NCBI GenBank assembly: GCA_002082245.2
Contig: NBTC02000002.1
Coordinates: 682,001-746,000, forward strand
Reading direction: 5' to 3'
Origin: Yersinia enterocolitica
GTDB lineage: Bacteria > Pseudomonadota > Gammaproteobacteria > Enterobacterales > Enterobacteriaceae
DNA: 64,000 nt
Shown: piece after piece, positions 39,461-51,302 of the stretch
Position numbering within the stretch: the stretch's first letter is position 1
Layout: every line of letters begins with the position of its first letter
Made by a program: the position numbers and the translations under genes
Notes under the pieces: model-generated
Database searches by the model: none
Told to the model about the DNA's origin: nothing
What the model saw: only the letters and a program-made list of their open reading frames with translations

Positions 39461-40012
39461 ATTAAAGGCGGAAAACGAGTTCAACCGGCGCGTCCTAATC
39501 GCATCAACAAAGAGATTCGCGCCACAGAAGTTCGCTTAACAGGCGTCGATGGTGAGCAGATTGGCATTGTCAGTCTGAATGAAGCTCTTGAAAAAGCTGA
39601 GGAAGCTGGTGTTGATTTAGTAGAAATCAGTCCGAATGCCGAGCCGCCGGTTTGCCGAATCATGGATTACGGCAAATTCCTCTATGAGAAGAGCAAGTCG
39701 ACAAAAGAACAGAAGAAGAAGCAAAAAGTCATACAGGTCAAGGAAATCAAATTCCGTCCTGGTACCGATGATGGCGACTATCAGGTCAAACTACGCAACC
39801 TGATTCGCTTTCTGGAAGATGGCGATAAAGCCAAAATCACCCTGCGATTCCGTGGGCGTGAAATGGCGCACCAGCAGATCGGCATGGAAGTCCTTAACCG
39901 TGTCAAAAAAGATCTGACTGAAGATTCTGATTTGGCTGTCGTGGAGTCTTTCCCGACTCGTATCGAAGGCCGTCAGATGATCATGGTGCTCGCACCTAAG
40001 AAGAGACAGTAA
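39461..40012 (+). CDS. infC: Translation initiation factor IF-3 (AUU start)
   Basis: 183 residues, three more than in E. coli. Translation starts at ATT (39461-39463), three bases after the thrS stop, with GGAGG upstream; the encoded start [15 protein letters not shown] matches E. coli IF3. The N-terminal domain, the linker [14 protein letters not shown] and the C-terminal domain ending [17 protein letters not shown] are intact. The AUU start lets IF3 repress its own synthesis. An ATG-only search would find just the fragment beginning at 39662. Confidence 0.96.
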   Translation: MKGGKRVQPARPNRINKEIRATEVRLTGVDGEQIGIVSLNEALEKAEEAGVDLVEISPNAEPPVCRIMDYGKFLYEKSKSTKEQKKKQKVIQVKEIKFRPGTDDGDYQVKLRNLIRFLEDGDKAKITLRFRGREMAHQQIGMEVLNRVKKDLTEDSDLAVVESFPTRIEGRQMIMVLAPKKRQ

Positions 40013-40071
40013 GGCACTCAAGTAATAGGCCTCTTTCTGATTGCAGAGTAGGGGTCTGTTCGCCTAGCTAG

Positions 40072-40305
<234 letters not shown>

Positions 40306-40342
40306 GTAATTTTGGTTTGAATTAAGACGATAGGAGAAGTAA

Positions 40343-40699
<357 letters not shown>

Positions 40700-40710
40700 G
40701 TCAGAATTGA

Positions 40711-40734
40711 AGAGGGAGCTTGTCTCCCTCTTTT
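40711..40734 (+). terminator. Terminator after rplT
   Basis: GAGGGAG and CTCCCTC form a stem with a five-base loop followed by TTTTAAT. It ends the infC-rplT transcripts, with partial read-through to pheST expected. Confidence 0.88.
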
Positions 40735-40767
40735 AATCTTTATCTTCTTGGTAAGAAGGTCACTTTT

Positions 40768-40815
40768 ATGATGCATGCAGTTACTTTTCGCTTCTTTTTT
40801 TACTTTAGCGCCTGA
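40768..40815 (+). CDS. pheM: PheM leader peptide of the pheST attenuator
   Basis: A 15-codon frame, [15 protein letters not shown], with five Phe codons in seven positions; a second in-frame ATG follows the first. E. coli PheM is [14 protein letters not shown], so the identity is clear. Ribosome stalling at these codons when Phe-tRNA is scarce would prevent the downstream terminator at 40861. It is too short for ordinary gene finders. Confidence 0.93.
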   Translation: [15 protein letters not shown]

Positions 40816-40818
40816 TTT

Positions 40819-40891
40819 CAGGAGGCTTGCGCGTAAGAATAGAAACGAAAAATAACGCCTAAGCCTCCCATCGTGGAGGCTTTTTTGTTTT
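40819..40891 (+). promoter_or_regulatory. pheST transcription attenuator
   Basis: AAGCCTCC-CATCGT-GGAGGCTT (40861-40882) followed by TTTT and a second T-run is the terminator. The competing strand AGGAGGCTTG at 40820-40829 can pair with AAGCCTCC to form the antiterminator. This gives the standard switch governed by pheM translation. Confidence 0.88.
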
Positions 40892-40997
40892 TGCTCTATA
40901 GCATTTATGGCGACTGGAGTAAGGGTATCGCGGATGTGGTACCTTATTGATTTTGTATGAAAAGTTTAGTTTACTTATCGGATTTTAACTCATTATC

Positions 40998-42147
<1,150 letters not shown>

Positions 42148-42161
42148 GGCGGGAATATCTC

Positions 42162-44549
42162 ATGAAATTCAGTGAACTTTGGTTACGCGAATGGGTAAAC
42201 CCAGCCATTAGTAGTGATGACCTGGCCCATCAAATCACTATGGCCGGTTTAGAAGTTGATGGTGTAGATGCGGTTGCGGGCGAATTCAATGGTGTCGTTG
42301 TCGGTCATGTTGTCGAATGTGGCCAACATCCCAACGCCGATAAACTGCGGGTGACCAAAATTGATGTAGGCGGTGACCGCTTATTGGATATCGTGTGTGG
42401 TGCACCGAACTGTCGTCAGGGCTTGAAAGTCGCTGTTGCGACTGTTGGTGCTGTGCTGCCGGGCGATTTCAAAATCAAAGCGGCCAAACTGCGTGGTGAA
42501 CCATCAGAAGGCATGCTGTGTTCTTTCTCTGAGCTGGCTATTTCAGAAGATAGTGACGGTATTATTGAACTGCCTGCTGATGCGCCTATTGGTGTCGATC
42601 TGCGTGAATATCTGTATCTGGACGATAAAACCATTGAAATCAGTGTGACACCAAACCGTGCCGATTGCTTGGGCATTATTGGTGTCGCGCGCGATGTGGC
42701 GGTTGTGAATCAATTGCCATTAATCGAACCGGATATGAGTCCTGTTGCGGCTTCCATTACGGATACATTCCCAATCCATGTAGAAGCTCCGCAGGCTTGT
42801 CCGCGCTATCTGGGCCGAGTAGTTAAAGGGATTAACGTTAAGGCTGCGACACCATTGTGGATGCGAGAGAAACTGCGCCGCTGTGGTATTCGTTCGATTG
42901 ATCCGGTGGTAGACGTTACTAACTTTGTGTTGCTGGAGTTAGGCCAGCCAATGCATGCGTTTGACCTGGACCGTATTGAAGGCGGGATTATTGTTCGCCT
43001 GGCGGCTGAAGGTGAAGAATTAACACTGCTGGATGGCACAAAAGCCAAATTGAATGCAGATACGCTGGTCATTGCTGATCAGCATAAGCCGTTGGCGATG
43101 GCCGGTATCTTTGGTGGTGAACATTCAGGTGTTAACGAAGAAACCCGCAATGTCTTGCTGGAATCCGCTTTCTTCAATCCATTATCAATTACTGGTCGTG
43201 CGCGTCGCCACGGTTTGCATACCGATGCATCTCATCGCTATGAGCGTGGTGTCGACCCTGCGTTACAGCATAAAGCGATTGAGCGTGCGACACGTCTGCT
43301 CATTGATATCTGTGGTGGTGAAGCGGGGCCGGTAATAGACGTGACCGCGACCGCAGAATTACCAAAATGCGCCACCATCACGCTACACCGTGAGAAATTG
43401 GATCGGTTGATTGGTCATCATGTCCCTTCACAGCAGGTGAGTGACATTCTGCGCCGGCTCGGTTGTCAGGTGACTGAACTCGGTTCTGATTGGCGGGCAG
43501 TGGCGCCAAGCTGGCGTTTCGATATGGAAATCGAAGAAGATCTGGTGGAGGAAGTTGCCCGCATCTACGGTTATAACAATATCCCGGATGTGCCTATCAA
43601 AGCTGATTTGGTGATGACCAAACACCGCGAAGCTGATTTATCATTGAAGCGTGTAAAAACCGCTTTAGTCGATCGCGGCTATCAGGAAGCAATTACTTAC
43701 AGTTTTGTTGACCCGAAAGTACAAGCACTTCTGCACCCACAGCAAGACGCATTAATTTTGCCAAGCCCTATCTCGATTGAGATGTCTGCGATGCGCTTAT
43801 CATTGTTGACAGGTTTACTGTCAGCAGTGGTTTATAACCAGAATCGCCAGCAATCTCGCTTGCGTTTATTTGAAAGTGGGTTACGCTTTGTACCTGATAA
43901 TACAGCAGATCTCGGGGTTAGACAGGATGTAATGCTAGCCGGTGTCATTGCTGGCCACCGTTTTGAAGAGCATTGGGATCTGGCGCGTCAGCCAATCGAC
44001 TTCTATGATTTGAAAGGTGATCTGGAAGCAATTCTGGAACTTACCGGCAAATTATCTGATGTTCAGTTCCGTGCACAAGCACATCCTGCACTGCATCCAG
44101 GGCAGAGTGCTGCAATTTATTTAGCAGGGGAACACATTGGTTTCATTGGTGTAGTTCACCCTGAGTTGGAGCGTAAGCTGAGTCTAAATGGTCGGACTGT
44201 GGTGTTCGAAGTGCAGTGGAACAAGCTCGCAGACCGCGCTGTGCCTCAGGCCAGCGAGATTTCACGCTTCCCAGCAAACCGTCGTGACATCGCCGTTGTG
44301 GTGGCCGAAAACGTCCCCGCAGAAGATATTTTGGCGGAGTGTAAGAAAGTTGGCGCAAATCAGGTAGTTGGCGTAAACTTGTTTGATGTGTACCGTGGCA
44401 AGGGCGTAGCAGAGGGCTATAAGAGTCTGGCTATTAGTCTGGTGTTGCAGGATACCGCACGTACACTGGAAGAAGAGGAGATCGCCGCTACCGTTGCAAG
44501 ATGTGTAGAGGCGTTAAAACAGCGATTCCAAGCATCCTTGAGGGATTGA
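42162..44549 (+). CDS. pheT: Phenylalanyl-tRNA synthetase beta subunit
   Basis: 795 residues, 14 bp after pheS. Domains in order: N-terminal tRNA-binding/EMAP-type domain ([17 protein letters not shown] near residue 52), the B3/B4 editing domain, B5, the catalytic-like core and the C-terminal FDX-ACB anticodon-binding domain ([15 protein letters not shown]). It forms the alpha2beta2 enzyme with PheS. Confidence 0.97.
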
Positions 44550-44553
44550 ACCT

Positions 44554-44850
44554 ATGGCGCTTACTAAAGCTGAAATGTCAGAACATCTGTTTGAAAAGCT
44601 AGGGCTTAGCAAACGTGATGCCAAAGATCTGGTTGAGTTATTCTTTGAGGAAGTACGTCGTGCTCTCGAGAATGGCGAACAGGTCAAACTGTCTGGCTTT
44701 GGCAATTTTGATCTGCGAGACAAGAACCAACGTCCGGGCCGTAATCCGAAGACGGGTGAGGACATTCCTATTACGGCGCGCCGTGTGGTGACTTTCCGTC
44801 CAGGGCAAAAGCTAAAAAGCCGGGTAGAGAGTGCTACTCCAAAAGAGTAA
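44554..44850 (+). CDS. ihfA: Integration host factor alpha subunit
   Basis: 98-residue HU-family DNA-bending protein. [19 protein letters not shown], then [22 protein letters not shown], the intercalating beta arm with its Pro, and [17 protein letters not shown]. It is four bases after pheT and ends the operon at a strong terminator. Confidence 0.97.
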
Positions 44851-44864
44851 GTATTTCCCCAAAC

Positions 44865-44889
44865 AAAAGGCCGCGCAAGCGGCCTTTTT
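44865..44889 (+). terminator. Terminator of pheST-ihfA
   Basis: AAAAGGCCGC-GCAA-GCGGCC followed by TTTTT. Nothing further is recognisable in the AT-rich 44890-45336, which has no supported gene. Confidence 0.92.
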
Positions 44890-45336
44890 CTTGCCTGCAC
44901 CTCATTGAGAAACATCGATTTTATTTTATAAGTGCCCACATCATGACCGCAGGTTGGGGCCATTTCCCTTTATTTGTATTTCTAGCTTAGCCTTAAGGTG
45001 GGGTCACAGAAACCAGTGGGGGTTGATTGGAAATGGAATTTTCAGCATTTAGTTTGTCTAGTCTACAACCGTTGCAAAAGCATTAATCTAGAGTAGGATT
45101 TGTCATGTTTCTGCTAATGTTCGGTGGAGTGGCACCATTCATTCTATAACATTTTTTTTAATTAAATTGTAAAGACTATATTAATCATTACGTGATAATT
45201 AATTTTTGCATCCAAATTAGATTGGCTGAGATTATATTTTCATGAAGTACTTAAGTTAGCACTCAATATTTTATTCTAAATAAATTAGACTATTCTTATT
45301 GAATGCCAGTTTTATACTTATTTTTTAGGATGTAAT

Positions 45337-45474
45337 CTAACGCAACTGATGGTTATCATAATGCATCCTTGGGCCGCCACCGCCACCGCCACCGCCATGC
45401 GGTGGGAATATACAGCAAGCTGATAATGTAGTGCTTAATAAGAGTACTATTGTCATTAACGTTATACGTTGCAT
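45337..45474 (-). CDS. Small polyglycine lipoprotein
   Basis: A 45-codon gene not listed by a 60-codon cut-off. MQRITLMTIVLLLSTTLSA is a signal peptide and LSAC (Cys20) a lipobox; a second Cys follows. The mature part is CCIFPPH, then eight Gly in a row, then PRMHYDNHQLR. The Gly tract is written by repeated GGTGGC units, so its length could vary between strains. The upstream ATGAGACAAA gives only a weak ribosome site. I do not recognise a named family. It is divergent from the DUF2502 gene. Confidence 0.65.
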   Translation of the reverse strand: MQRITLMTIVLLLSTTLSACCIFPPHGGGGGGGGPRMHYDNHQLR

Positions 45475-45720
45475 TTTATTTGTCTCATCTTTTATTATCC
45501 GGCAATGCTTGGATTATAATTCAATACAATAAATGTCACTGTCAGATAAACGTTAAGATATGTTAGGAGTGGTAGTAAATGAAAATGTCCGACTTGTAAG
45601 AACTGTATGTATTGCGTAAGCAAGATGAAATGAAAATGAAAAGAGCGGATTGTCTGATAGATGGTTTTTATTTTCGCTGATATAAATTTAATAACTGTTA
45701 AATAATACATTCGGATGTAT

Positions 45721-46185
45721 ATGAAAAAATATCTGCTATTACTTGGGGTGTTGGCATTAATGCCATCGTTTGCACAGGCAGACGTATCACTTGACATCAA
45801 TATACCCGGAGTCAGCTTACATCTAGGTGATCAGGACAACCGTGGCTATTACTGGGATGGTTATGATTGGCGTCCGCCACAGTGGTGGCATGAACATCGT
45901 GGTGGCCATATTGGTGACCGCAATGACCGTGGCTATTATTGGGACGGGGGGCGTTGGCAACATCCACAACCGCAGGATGGCCATAACCCGTTCCGTGGGC
46001 AGCAAGGTAGTCAACGCCATAATGAACGCAGCGATTACGGTAATTCGCCACAGCACAATAATGGACGCGGCCAGCCAGTGAATAATAGCCGACAGGGTAG
46101 TGGTGCTAAGCAAGGCGGGCCAAATAATAACGATAATCATAATGGTCAGCCACTCTATCCATCGCAAAATAAGGGCCATCGTTGA
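45721..46185 (+). CDS. DUF2502 (YpeC-like) secreted protein
   Basis: 154 residues from the second ATG (the first is at 45715). The signal peptide MKKYLLLLGVLALMPSFAQA is clear. The mature protein has two copies of a motif RGYYWDGxxWxxPQ (around residues 40-55 and 75-85), as in the periplasmic YpeC/DUF2502 family, then a long low-complexity tail rich in Asn, Gln, Gly, Ser and His. It has no recognised enzymatic residues. The first half could bind a metal through His and Asp, but that is a guess. Confidence 0.75.
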   Translation: MKKYLLLLGVLALMPSFAQADVSLDINIPGVSLHLGDQDNRGYYWDGYDWRPPQWWHEHRGGHIGDRNDRGYYWDGGRWQHPQPQDGHNPFRGQQGSQRHNERSDYGNSPQHNNGRGQPVNNSRQGSGAKQGGPNNNDNHNGQPLYPSQNKGHR

Positions 46186-46390
46186 CAGTAAGTAACCGAT
46201 GAATGCAGGCTTTGTCGCTAAAATCATCGACAGAGTTTGCGTTCTCTTACCATAAAAAAGTCTTATTCTTCATGCAAAACTTCCCCTTATCGCGTTAACC
46301 CCCTACTATCTGTAGCCTAGCTATGGGTATCAGCCCCTAATATTTATGAGACATCTTCAGGTTAATCCTGAGGCAGCGACCGAGGATGTA

Positions 46391-47398
46391 ATGCAGACCA
46401 GTCAGTTATTTACTGCGCTTCAACAGCGGCAACAACAACGTGATCACCGTTACCTCAAGGGATTGGTGGTGATACTTTTTTTTGCGCTGGTAGTCAGCTT
46501 GTGTGCTGGAGATGCGTGGATTTGGCCCACTCAGTGGTTTGGTGAAAGCGGGCAATTATTCGTCTGGCAGTTGCGTTTGCCCCGAGCCTTAGCCGTAATG
46601 ATGGTTGGTGCAAGTCTTGCGGTTGCGGGTGCTGTAATGCAGGCATTGTTTGAAAATCCATTAGCCGAACCCGGTCTGCTGGGGGTGGCGAATGGTGCAG
46701 GTGTTGCATTAGTTATGGCGGTCTTGCTAGGGCACGGGTTATTACCGATCTGGTTTTTAAGTGGCTGTGCTATTGCTGGAGCCTTACTTATGACAGTTCT
46801 GCTGTTAGGTTTCGCTCGCCGGCGTTTGTTGACTAACGCTCGTCTGTTACTGGTTGGTGTTGCATTGGGGATCGTTTGCAGCGCGGTGATGACATGGGCT
46901 GTTTATTTCAGTACCAGCTTGGATTTACGCCAGTTGATGTATTGGATGATGGGGGGATTCAGCGGTATAGATTGGCGACAGCAGGGATTGGTCGTAGCAT
47001 TGGTGCCGATCGTGGTATGGCTTTGTTGCCAGGGGCGAGTGCTCAATTTTATGTCATTGGGTGAGCAGCAAGCCAGGCAGTTGGGGATCCCACTCCATTT
47101 ATGGCGGAATTTATTAGTACTCGCTATAGGATTGCTGGTAGGTATTAGTGTTGCTCTGGCTGGTGTTATCAGCTTTATTGGCCTGGTTATTCCCCATATC
47201 TTACGATTGACCGGTTTAACTGACCAACGCCATCTGCTAAGCGGATGTGCACTAGCTGGCGCTGGAATACTGTTGTTTGCGGATGTTATCGCACGTATCG
47301 CTCTATTTTCGGCTGAGCTGCCCATTGGTGTGGTGACAGCAACGTTGGGTTCGCCATTATTTATCTGGTTGCTGACACGAGTGAAAAGTGTAAAGTGA
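46391..47398 (+). CDS. btuC: BtuC, vitamin B12 ABC transporter permease
   Basis: 335-residue FecCD-family permease with about ten membrane helices. GAGG lies five bases before the ATG at 46391; a frame from 46346 adds 15 residues without support. [44 protein letters not shown] is the family core, and [19 protein letters not shown] the coupling region. It works with BtuD and BtuF (elsewhere). B12 import serves the ScpA mutase encoded in this window. Confidence 0.95.
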   Translation: MQTSQLFTALQQRQQQRDHRYLKGLVVILFFALVVSLCAGDAWIWPTQWFGESGQLFVWQLRLPRALAVMMVGASLAVAGAVMQALFENPLAEPGLLGVANGAGVALVMAVLLGHGLLPIWFLSGCAIAGALLMTVLLLGFARRRLLTNARLLLVGVALGIVCSAVMTWAVYFSTSLDLRQLMYWMMGGFSGIDWRQQGLVVALVPIVVWLCCQGRVLNFMSLGEQQARQLGIPLHLWRNLLVLAIGLLVGISVALAGVISFIGLVIPHILRLTGLTDQRHLLSGCALAGAGILLFADVIARIALFSAELPIGVVTATLGSPLFIWLLTRVKSVK

Positions 47399-47467
47399 TC
47401 TGCCTTACACCTATTGATACTCTTGTAAGTTCATCTGTATATCATCGCTGAATAAGGATCCTTCCTG

Positions 47468-48022
47468 ATGAGTAATCCAATTTATTCCATTCCTGTTAAA
47501 ACCATTGAAAGTGAATCTATTCTGCTGGAAAAGTATAAAGGCTCAGTGCTGTTGGTGGTTAATGTGGCTTCTCAGTGTGGTCTGACTAAGCAGTATGAAG
47601 GGCTTGAAAACCTCTATAAAACATATCATCAGCAAGGTTTTGAAGTCTTAGGTTTTCCGAGTAATGAGTTTGCGGGGCAGGAGCCTGGCAGTGATGAAGA
47701 GATCCAAGCTTTCTGCCGTGGCACATTTGGGGTTGAATTTCCGATGTTTAGTAAAATTGAGGTCAATGGCCCGCAACGGCACCCTTTGTACCAGCAATTG
47801 ATTGCGGCTAAGTCTGTTGCAATAAAACCGGAAGGGAGCGAATTTTATCAACGGTTAGCCAGTAAGGGGCGTGAGCCAAAGCAACCGGGTGATATTCTGT
47901 GGAATTTTGAGAAATTCCTGGTTAGTCGTGATGGCGAAGTTCTTGAGCGTTTTGCTCCCGATATGGCACCAGAAGATTCGATTCTAATCAGTGCAATTAC
48001 TCAAGCGTTAGCCACCAAATAA
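47468..48022 (+). CDS. btuE: BtuE, glutathione/thioredoxin peroxidase
   Basis: 184-residue glutathione-peroxidase-fold enzyme with a Cys at the catalytic position (VASQCGLTKQYEGLE, about Cys37), the Gln and Trp partners in FPSNEFAGQEPG and WNFEKFLV. AAGGATCCTTCCTG precedes the ATG. As in E. coli it sits between btuC and btuD without being needed for B12 uptake. Confidence 0.94.
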   Translation: MSNPIYSIPVKTIESESILLEKYKGSVLLVVNVASQCGLTKQYEGLENLYKTYHQQGFEVLGFPSNEFAGQEPGSDEEIQAFCRGTFGVEFPMFSKIEVNGPQRHPLYQQLIAAKSVAIKPEGSEFYQRLASKGREPKQPGDILWNFEKFLVSRDGEVLERFAPDMAPEDSILISAITQALATK

Positions 48023-48046
48023 TTTACCGACAACAGGTTTATTTTG

Positions 48047-48805
48047 ATGCTTTTGCAACTCAGCAATGTCCATGTCGAAACCCGCCTTGCGCCTTTTTCT
48101 GCCCAGGTAGCTGCTGGGTTGCAAATTCATTTGATAGGTCCCAATGGTGCAGGGAAAAGTACCCTGTTGGCCGCTCTGGCAGGCTTGTTGCCTGCTCGTG
48201 GTGATATTTTACTGGCCGGGCAACCACTGCCCATCTATGCAGGGCACGACTTGGCCCGTTCACGAGCCTATCTAAGTCAACAGCAATCGGCTCTGACTCT
48301 AATGCCGGTTTTCCAATATCTGGCTCTCTATCAGCCAGCCGGTGCCGCTTTGGATGCTGTAGCGGCAACGATTGGTTATCTCTGTAAAAAATTACGATTA
48401 ACCGATAAATTGCCAAGAATGTTATCGCAACTTTCAGGCGGCGAGTGGCAGCGTGTTCGGCTCGCGGCAGTATTCTTGCAAGTTTGGCCGGATATCAACG
48501 CTGACAGCAAGCTGTTATTGCTTGATGAACCCTATACCGGGCTTGATGTGGCGCAAAAAGTGGCACTTGATAGTCTGCTTGCTGAGTTTTGTGCGGCTGG
48601 GCGCAGTGCTATCATTAGTGCTCATGACCTTAACCACACCTTGCAACAGGCTGATCAGGTTTGGTTAATGTCTAAAGGGGACGTGCTTGCACAGGGTGGG
48701 GCTAAACAGGTAATGGAGGCAGATATTTTATCTGATGTGTTCGAAGTGGAATTTCAAATACATAGTTTTGATGGCCAGAATTGGATTATTACAAAAAGCA
48801 TATGA
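48047..48805 (+). CDS. btuD: BtuD, vitamin B12 ABC transporter ATPase
   Basis: 252 residues from the ATG at 48047; a TTG one codon earlier is less likely. Walker A GPNGAGKST at residues 31-39, signature LSGGEWQRVRLA, Walker B LLLLDEPYTGLD and switch His in SAHDLNHT. It is the last gene before the arn promoter region, where E. coli has nlpC. Confidence 0.95.
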   Translation: MLLQLSNVHVETRLAPFSAQVAAGLQIHLIGPNGAGKSTLLAALAGLLPARGDILLAGQPLPIYAGHDLARSRAYLSQQQSALTLMPVFQYLALYQPAGAALDAVAATIGYLCKKLRLTDKLPRMLSQLSGGEWQRVRLAAVFLQVWPDINADSKLLLLDEPYTGLDVAQKVALDSLLAEFCAAGRSAIISAHDLNHTLQQADQVWLMSKGDVLAQGGAKQVMEADILSDVFEVEFQIHSFDGQNWIITKSI

Positions 48806-49042
48806 TACTTACATTTAGCTACTAAGTTTTATTGGGAGTATAAAATTAATAACCTGCATCTATAATTTGCATTAATATTTATTATGGTGCTTATTTTTCT
48901 TTTTCTCCACAGAAGAAATCAATTAAATCATTGCGATGAAATATCCCACAGTGTTTTATATTAATTTATTGATTTTACTATGAAAAACAATTCCTTTCTT
49001 CGTGAAATACCCTTTCTGAATATATCAGCAAAAAAACGCTAT
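48806..49042. other. AT-rich region upstream of the arn promoter
   Basis: No supported gene. A 30-codon frame beginning at 48980 has no ribosome site and runs into the operator, so I do not call it. Confidence 0.5.
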
Positions 49043-49064
49043 CTTAAGGTTTATTTAAGGTTAA
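49043..49064 (+). promoter_or_regulatory. Overlapping PmrA and PhoP boxes of the arn operon
   Basis: CTTAAG-GTTTA-TTTAAG (49043-49059) is a PmrA direct repeat with the standard 5-base spacer. Read four to five bases later, GGTTTA-TTTAA-GGTTAA (49048-49064) fits a PhoP box, with one base off in the second half. A -10-like TAGAGT starts 11 bases after the PmrA repeat. Direct control of this operon by both PhoP and PmrA has been reported in Y. pestis. Confidence 0.8.
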
Positions 49065-49177
49065 TGGACTAGAGTTGACCCTAGCAGACCACAGGTTTAT
49101 CTGATGGGCGTTTAGTTTTCGTTAACTTAAGTGAGCATATAGTTGCCGACAGCTCTGGTGTCCTAAGGGATTATTCA

Positions 49178-50332
49178 ATGCAGAATTTTTTGCCATTTTC
49201 ACGTCCGTCAATCGGTACGGACGAAATTAATGCGGTCATAAATGTATTAGGCTCAGGTTGGATAACTACTGGCCCACAGAATCAACAGTTAGAAACTGAT
49301 TTTTGTAAGGCATTGGGTTGCAAGCATGCTATTGCTGTCAGTTCGGCCACTGCGGGAATGCATATCACCTTGATGGCCTTGGGTATTGGCCCAGGGGATG
49401 AAGTTATTACCCCGTCTCAAACGTGGGTTTCTACTCTTAATATGATTGTGTTGCTGGGCGCTGAGCCGGTAATGATTGATGTTGATCGCGACACTTTAAT
49501 GGTAAATGCTGCGGATGTTGCAGCAGCTATCACCGCAAAAACCAAAGCCATTATCCCGGTGCATTATGCCGGCGCTCCCTGTGATCTTGATGCTTTGCGT
49601 TTAATTGCTCAGCATCAAGGTATCCCATTGATTGAAGATGCGGCCCATGCTGCTGGCACCCGCTATGGTAATCAATGGATTGGCGAGAAGGGCACCGCTA
49701 TTTTCTCTTTCCATGCCATTAAAAACATGACTTGTGCTGAAGGCGGCTTAATTGCCACTGATGATGATGAGCTAGCCGACAAAGTACGGCAACTTAAGTT
49801 TCATGGCTTGGGTGTGGATGCCTTTGATCGACAGCTACAAGGGCGTAGCCCACAGGCCGAAGTCATAGTGCCTGGTTATAAATATAACTTATCTGATATT
49901 CACGCAGCGATTGCGGTAGTGCAACTCAGGCGTTTACCTGAAATCAATGCTCGTCGCCAAGAATTAGTTGCCCGCTACTATAAGGCATTGAACGATTCCC
50001 CCTTGCAACCCCTGGCGGTTCCCGACTATGCCCATCTCCATGCATGGCATCTGTTTATGGTGCGTGTTGATGAAGGTCGCTGCGGAATTAGTCGCGACTC
50101 ACTGATGGAGCGGTTGAAAGAGTCAGGAATTGGTACTGGTCTGCATTTTCGTGCCGCCCATACTCAAAAGTATTATCGCGAACGCTATCCACAGTTGCAC
50201 TTACCCAATACCGAATGGAATTCCGCCAGATTATGCACATTGCCCCTTTTCCCCGACATGCTAGACAGTGATGTTGACCGGGTAGTTGATGCATTGGCAA
50301 CTATTATAGGGCCGCACCGTGTTACAAAATGA
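49178..50332 (+). CDS. arnB: ArnB, UDP-L-Ara4O C-4'' transaminase
   Basis: 384-residue PLP-dependent DegT-family aminotransferase making UDP-4-amino-4-deoxy-L-arabinose for lipid A modification. The Schiff-base Lys is in [15 protein letters not shown] (about Lys182), and [11 protein letters not shown] carries the PLP-contacting Asp. Start ATG at 49178, 100 bp or so after the PmrA/PhoP operator. It overlaps arnC by 14 bp. Confidence 0.96.
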   Translation: MQNFLPFSRPSIGTDEINAVINVLGSGWITTGPQNQQLETDFCKALGCKHAIAVSSATAGMHITLMALGIGPGDEVITPSQTWVSTLNMIVLLGAEPVMIDVDRDTLMVNAADVAAAITAKTKAIIPVHYAGAPCDLDALRLIAQHQGIPLIEDAAHAAGTRYGNQWIGEKGTAIFSFHAIKNMTCAEGGLIATDDDELADKVRQLKFHGLGVDAFDRQLQGRSPQAEVIVPGYKYNLSDIHAAIAVVQLRRLPEINARRQELVARYYKALNDSPLQPLAVPDYAHLHAWHLFMVRVDEGRCGISRDSLMERLKESGIGTGLHFRAAHTQKYYRERYPQLHLPNTEWNSARLCTLPLFPDMLDSDVDRVVDALATIIGPHRVTK

Positions 50333-51302
50333 GCAAATCAAAAAAGTATCAATAGTTATCCCTGTTTATAACGAGCAAGAGAGCTTGCCGGCATTAATAG
50401 AGAGGACGTCGGCTGCCTGTAAGTTACTCACCCAACCTTATGAAATTATTCTGGTTGATGACGGGAGTAGTGATAGTTCTGCTGAAATTTTGACAACAGC
50501 GGCGAACCTACCTGAAAACCACATAATCGCAGTTTTGCTAAATCGTAATTATGGCCAACATTCAGCCATTATGGCTGGATTCAATCAGGTTAGTGGTGAT
50601 TTGATCATTACACTTGATGCTGATCTGCAAAACCCGCCGGAGGAAATCCCACGGCTGGTCGGTGTGGCAGAAGAGGGCTACGACGTCGTCGGGACTGTGC
50701 GCGCTAATCGGCAAGATTCGCTGTTTCGTAAAACAGCCTCCCGTTTGATTAATCTGATGATTCAACGTGCTACAGGTAAATCTATGGGTGACTATGGCTG
50801 CATGTTACGAGCCTACCGCCGTCATATCGTAGAAGCAATGTTACACTGTCACGAACGCAGTACCTTTATTCCCATTCTGGCAAACAGCTTTGCCCGCCGT
50901 ACCACTGAAATTACAGTTCATCATGCTGAGCGCGAATTCGGTGACTCAAAATACAGCCTGATGAAGCTCATTAATCTTATGTATGACTTGATAACTTGCC
51001 TGACAACGACCCCATTACGTCTGTTAAGCCTGGTGGGCAGTGTCATTGCACTTTCTGGTTTTACTCTTGCTGTGCTGTTAGTGGTTTTGCGTTTGGTATT
51101 TGGCCCGGAATGGGCGGGCGGCGGTGTCTTTACGCTCTTTGCCGTGTTGTTCATGTTCATCGGTGCCCAATTCGTTGGTATGGGGCTACTCGGTGAATAC
51201 ATCGGTCGAATTTATAACGATGTGCGCGCGCGCCCACGTTATTTCATACAGAAAGTGGTCGGGGCAGAGCATACCGACAATAATCAGGAAGTAGAAAAAT
51301 GA
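50319..51302 (+). CDS. arnC: ArnC, undecaprenyl-phosphate 4-deoxy-4-formamido-L-arabinose transferase
   Basis: 327-residue family 2 glycosyltransferase. The start is GTG at 50319, inside the end of arnB. The catalytic domain has [21 protein letters not shown] and the metal-binding [12 protein letters not shown]; two C-terminal membrane helices (about 235-260 and 270-295) anchor it in the inner membrane. It moves the formylated sugar to undecaprenyl phosphate. ATGA overlap with arnA. Confidence 0.96.
   Translation: MLQNEQIKKVSIVIPVYNEQESLPALIERTSAACKLLTQPYEIILVDDGSSDSSAEILTTAANLPENHIIAVLLNRNYGQHSAIMAGFNQVSGDLIITLDADLQNPPEEIPRLVGVAEEGYDVVGTVRANRQDSLFRKTASRLINLMIQRATGKSMGDYGCMLRAYRRHIVEAMLHCHERSTFIPILANSFARRTTEITVHHAEREFGDSKYSLMKLINLMYDLITCLTTTPLRLLSLVGSVIALSGFTLAVLLVVLRLVFGPEWAGGGVFTLFAVLFMFIGAQFVGMGLLGEYIGRIYNDVRARPRYFIQKVVGAEHTDNNQEVEK

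Noticed and set aside
39662..40012. Short infC starting at the internal ATG
   Set aside because: The true start is the AUU at 39461, giving the complete N-terminal domain of IF3.
45371..45400. CCGCCA tandem repeats as a possible CRISPR or satellite
   Set aside because: They are in-frame glycine codons of a small lipoprotein, with no spacers.
45812..46227. Two antisense frames opposite the DUF2502 gene
   Set aside because: They mirror its biased Asn/Gly/His codons; the sense frame has a signal peptide and family motifs.
48980..49072. 30-codon frame before arnB, MKNNSFLREIPF...
   Set aside because: No Shine-Dalgarno sequence, and it overlaps the PmrA/PhoP operator and the promoter.
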